DNA from: Syntrophomonadaceae bacterium
GTDB lineage: Bacteria; Bacillota; Syntrophomonadia; Syntrophomonadales; Syntrophomonadaceae
Reading direction: 5' to 3'
DNA length: 6,192 nt
Assembly: GCA_030526885.1 (NCBI GenBank)
Contig: JAUNBV010000020.1
Span: 12,433-18,624, forward strand
Shown: positions 5,200 through 6,192 of the stretch, piece after piece
Layout of the letters: each line of letters starts with the position of its first letter
Numbering within the stretch: position 1 is the stretch's first letter
Translations under genes and position numbers: made by a program
Notes under the pieces: model-generated
What the model was told of the DNA's origin: nothing
What the model saw: the letters and a program-made list of their open reading frames with translations, nothing else
Database searches by the model: none

Positions 5200-5829
5200 G
5201 TGGGCAGATATACAGACTCGGTTTGTCGTCAATGTCGTCGTGAAGGCGAGAAACTGTATTTAAAAGGCGACAGATGCTATGGCGCCAAGTGTGCCATTGA
5301 AAGAAGGAATACCATCCCCGGTCAGCACGGCGGCAAACGCCGGGGCAAGACCAGCGAATACGGCATCCAGTTGCGTGAGAAGCAGAAAACCCGCCGCATC
5401 TATGGCGTGCTGGAAAAGCAGTTCCGCAATTACTTTGAGAAGGCCGATCGCCAGCAGGGCATCACCGGCGCCAATCTGTTGATATTATTGGAGCGGCGTC
5501 TCGACAATGTGGTATATCGTTTGGGCATGGGCGCTTCCCGTAAGGAAGCCCGCCAGTTGGTGGTGCACAACCACTTTACCCTGAACGGCAAAAAGGCTAA
5601 TATCCCCTCCATGTTGGTCAAACCCGGCGATATAATCAAGGTGCGGGAAGGCAGCGTGGATTCTCCGAAATTCCAGGAGATAAGGCAGGCAGGCGCGTTT
5701 AAAACCCCTCCGGAGTGGCTGGAAGTGGATATCGACAATCTCAGCGGCAGGGTGTTGTCCATGCCGACTCGGGAACAGATTGATACCGTGGTCAATGAAC
5801 AACTGATCGTTGAACTTTATTCCAGATAA
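5200..5829 (+). CDS. rpsD: 30S ribosomal protein S4, zinc-binding form
   Basis: S4 is a primary 16S rRNA binding protein that nucleates 30S assembly, and in many bacteria it represses its own operon. From GTG 5200 it has 209 residues, the same length as Thermus S4. The N-terminus carries four cysteines, C9, C12, C26 and C31, a structural zinc site; some Firmicute paralogs lack them. The core follows (IPGQHGGKRRGKTSEYGIQLREKQK-type, about 44-68), and then the S4 RNA-binding domain (LERRLDNVVYRLGMGASRKEARQLVVHNHF, about 95-126). The C-terminus ends IVELYSR. The conserved MGRYTDSVCRQC start fixes the GTG. Placement between rpsK and rpoA is the clostridial arrangement, while B. subtilis has rpsD as a separate gene with its own S4-binding leader. 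The gap here is only 15 bases, so no such leader precedes it. Confidence 0.98.
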   Translation: MGRYTDSVCRQCRREGEKLYLKGDRCYGAKCAIERRNTIPGQHGGKRRGKTSEYGIQLREKQKTRRIYGVLEKQFRNYFEKADRQQGITGANLLILLERRLDNVVYRLGMGASRKEARQLVVHNHFTLNGKKANIPSMLVKPGDIIKVREGSVDSPKFQEIRQAGAFKTPPEWLEVDIDNLSGRVLSMPTREQIDTVVNEQLIVELYSR

Positions 5830-5870
5830 TATGTTTTTTACCGACCTCTATAAAGCAAAGGAGGGTTAAC
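5830..5870 (+). other. rpsD-rpoA spacer, longest gap in the window
   Basis: This 41-base gap is relatively AT-rich with a T6 run (5834-5839), but no GC-rich stem lies before it, so it is not a rho-independent terminator. The rpoA ribosome binding site AAAGGAGG is at 5857-5864, 6 bases before the ATG. CCTC at 5845-5848 could pair with GAGG at 5861-5864 across a 12-base loop and partly hide that site, but four pairs are weak. No convincing promoter is seen. Confidence 0.7.
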
Positions 5871-6192
5871 ATGCTGGAAATGGAAAAACCGCGCATCGAG
5901 TGTGTGGAAAAGGTTCCCGAAAAAAATTACGGAAAATTTGTGATAGAGCCTCTGGAGAGAGGTTACGGCACGACTCTGGGCAATTCCCTGCGGCGGGTGC
6001 TGCTGTCGTCATTGCCGGGGGCGGCCGTAACCTCCATCAAGATGGATGGGGTGCTACATGAATTTTCTACCATACCCGGCGTACTGGAAGACACCACCGA
6101 ACTGATATTGAATGTCAAACAGATGGTGGTCAGCTATGACGGTAATGAACGCAAATATATTTATCTGAAAAAAGAAGGCCCGGGAGAGGTGT
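5871..6192 (+). CDS. rpoA: RNA polymerase alpha subunit, 5' part (3' end outside window)
   Basis: Alpha subunit of RNA polymerase; its N-terminal domain dimerises to scaffold beta and beta', and its C-terminal domain binds UP elements and activators. The frame is open from ATG 5871 to the window end, 107 codons plus one base. Visible is the start of the N-terminal domain: MLEMEKPRIECVEKV, FVIEPLERGYGTTLGNSLRR (23-42), VLLSSLPGAAVTSIK (43-57), the HEFSTIPGVLED turn (63-74) and the following strand ELILNVKQMVV. These match the family closely, including the GNSLRR dimer helix. About two thirds of the roughly 315-residue protein lies beyond the window. AAAGGAGG is 6 bases upstream. Confidence 0.98.
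   Translation, partial: MLEMEKPRIECVEKVPEKNYGKFVIEPLERGYGTTLGNSLRRVLLSSLPGAAVTSIKMDGVLHEFSTIPGVLEDTTELILNVKQMVVSYDGNERKYIYLKKEGPGEV

Noticed and set aside
5817..5839. Terminator after rpsD (T6 run at 5834-5839)
   Set aside because: The only upstream stem is TTAT/ATAA, four AT pairs, not adjacent to the T run; rpoA follows in the same operon.
5810..5854. Promoter for rpoA from TTGAAC (5810) with GATAAT or TATAAA
   Set aside because: Spacers are 9 bases or over 30; no -35 lies at the right distance from TATAAA, and the transcript would begin inside the ribosome binding site.
1..6192. Undescribed accessory or defence system
   Set aside because: Every sizeable frame belongs to the standard spc/alpha operon; there are no repeats, inserted genes or composition breaks.

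Overview
This window is a stretch of the conserved ribosomal-protein superoperon of a bacterium: the end of the spc segment running into the alpha segment. All genes are on the + strand and densely packed. The order is rpsE (3' part), rpmD, rplO, secY, adk, map, a small KOW-domain gene, infA, rpmJ, rpsM, rpsK, rpsD, rpoA (5' part). Eleven genes are complete, and the window edges cut the two outer ones. No gene is broken, no mobile element, tRNA, CRISPR array or opposite-strand gene is visible, and no gap exceeds about 41 bases.

The organism is most likely a Firmicute of the class Clostridia. The reasons are the order secY-adk-map-KOW-infA-rpmJ, the KOW gene between map and infA, rpsD between rpsK and rpoA (Bacillus subtilis keeps rpsD elsewhere), strong AGGAGG-type ribosome binding sites, and frequent GTG/TTG starts. 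Base composition is fairly balanced, which fits the syntrophic or sulfate-reducing Peptococcaceae/Syntrophomonadaceae-like groups better than low-GC Clostridium. That last placement is inference only.

Layout: 1-1007 holds ribosomal proteins S5 (partial), L30 and L15. 1007-2272 is SecY, the core of the protein translocation channel. 2294-3708 holds adenylate kinase and methionine aminopeptidase. 3723-4013 is the KOW-domain protein of unknown role. 4017-4383 holds IF-1 and L36. 4404-5829 holds S13, S11 and S4. 5871-6192 is the N-terminal part of the RNA polymerase alpha subunit. Together these couple ribosome assembly, translation initiation, N-terminal Met removal, membrane insertion, adenylate balance and transcription in one transcript. 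No promoter or terminator is visible, so the mRNA very probably enters from upstream and continues (rplQ would be expected next, outside the window).

The start codons need care. The best adk start is 2294, map 2944 and the KOW gene 3723. Longer versions reaching further upstream exist but fit ribosome binding and family N-termini less well. rpmJ (4270-4383, GTG start) and the partial rpoA are easy to miss. I see no undescribed system here. The items most worth a second look are a possible 7-codon leader ORF in front of rpmJ, the uncharacterised KOW protein, a run of four non-ATG starts, and ribosome binding sites embedded in the C-terminal codons of upstream genes.
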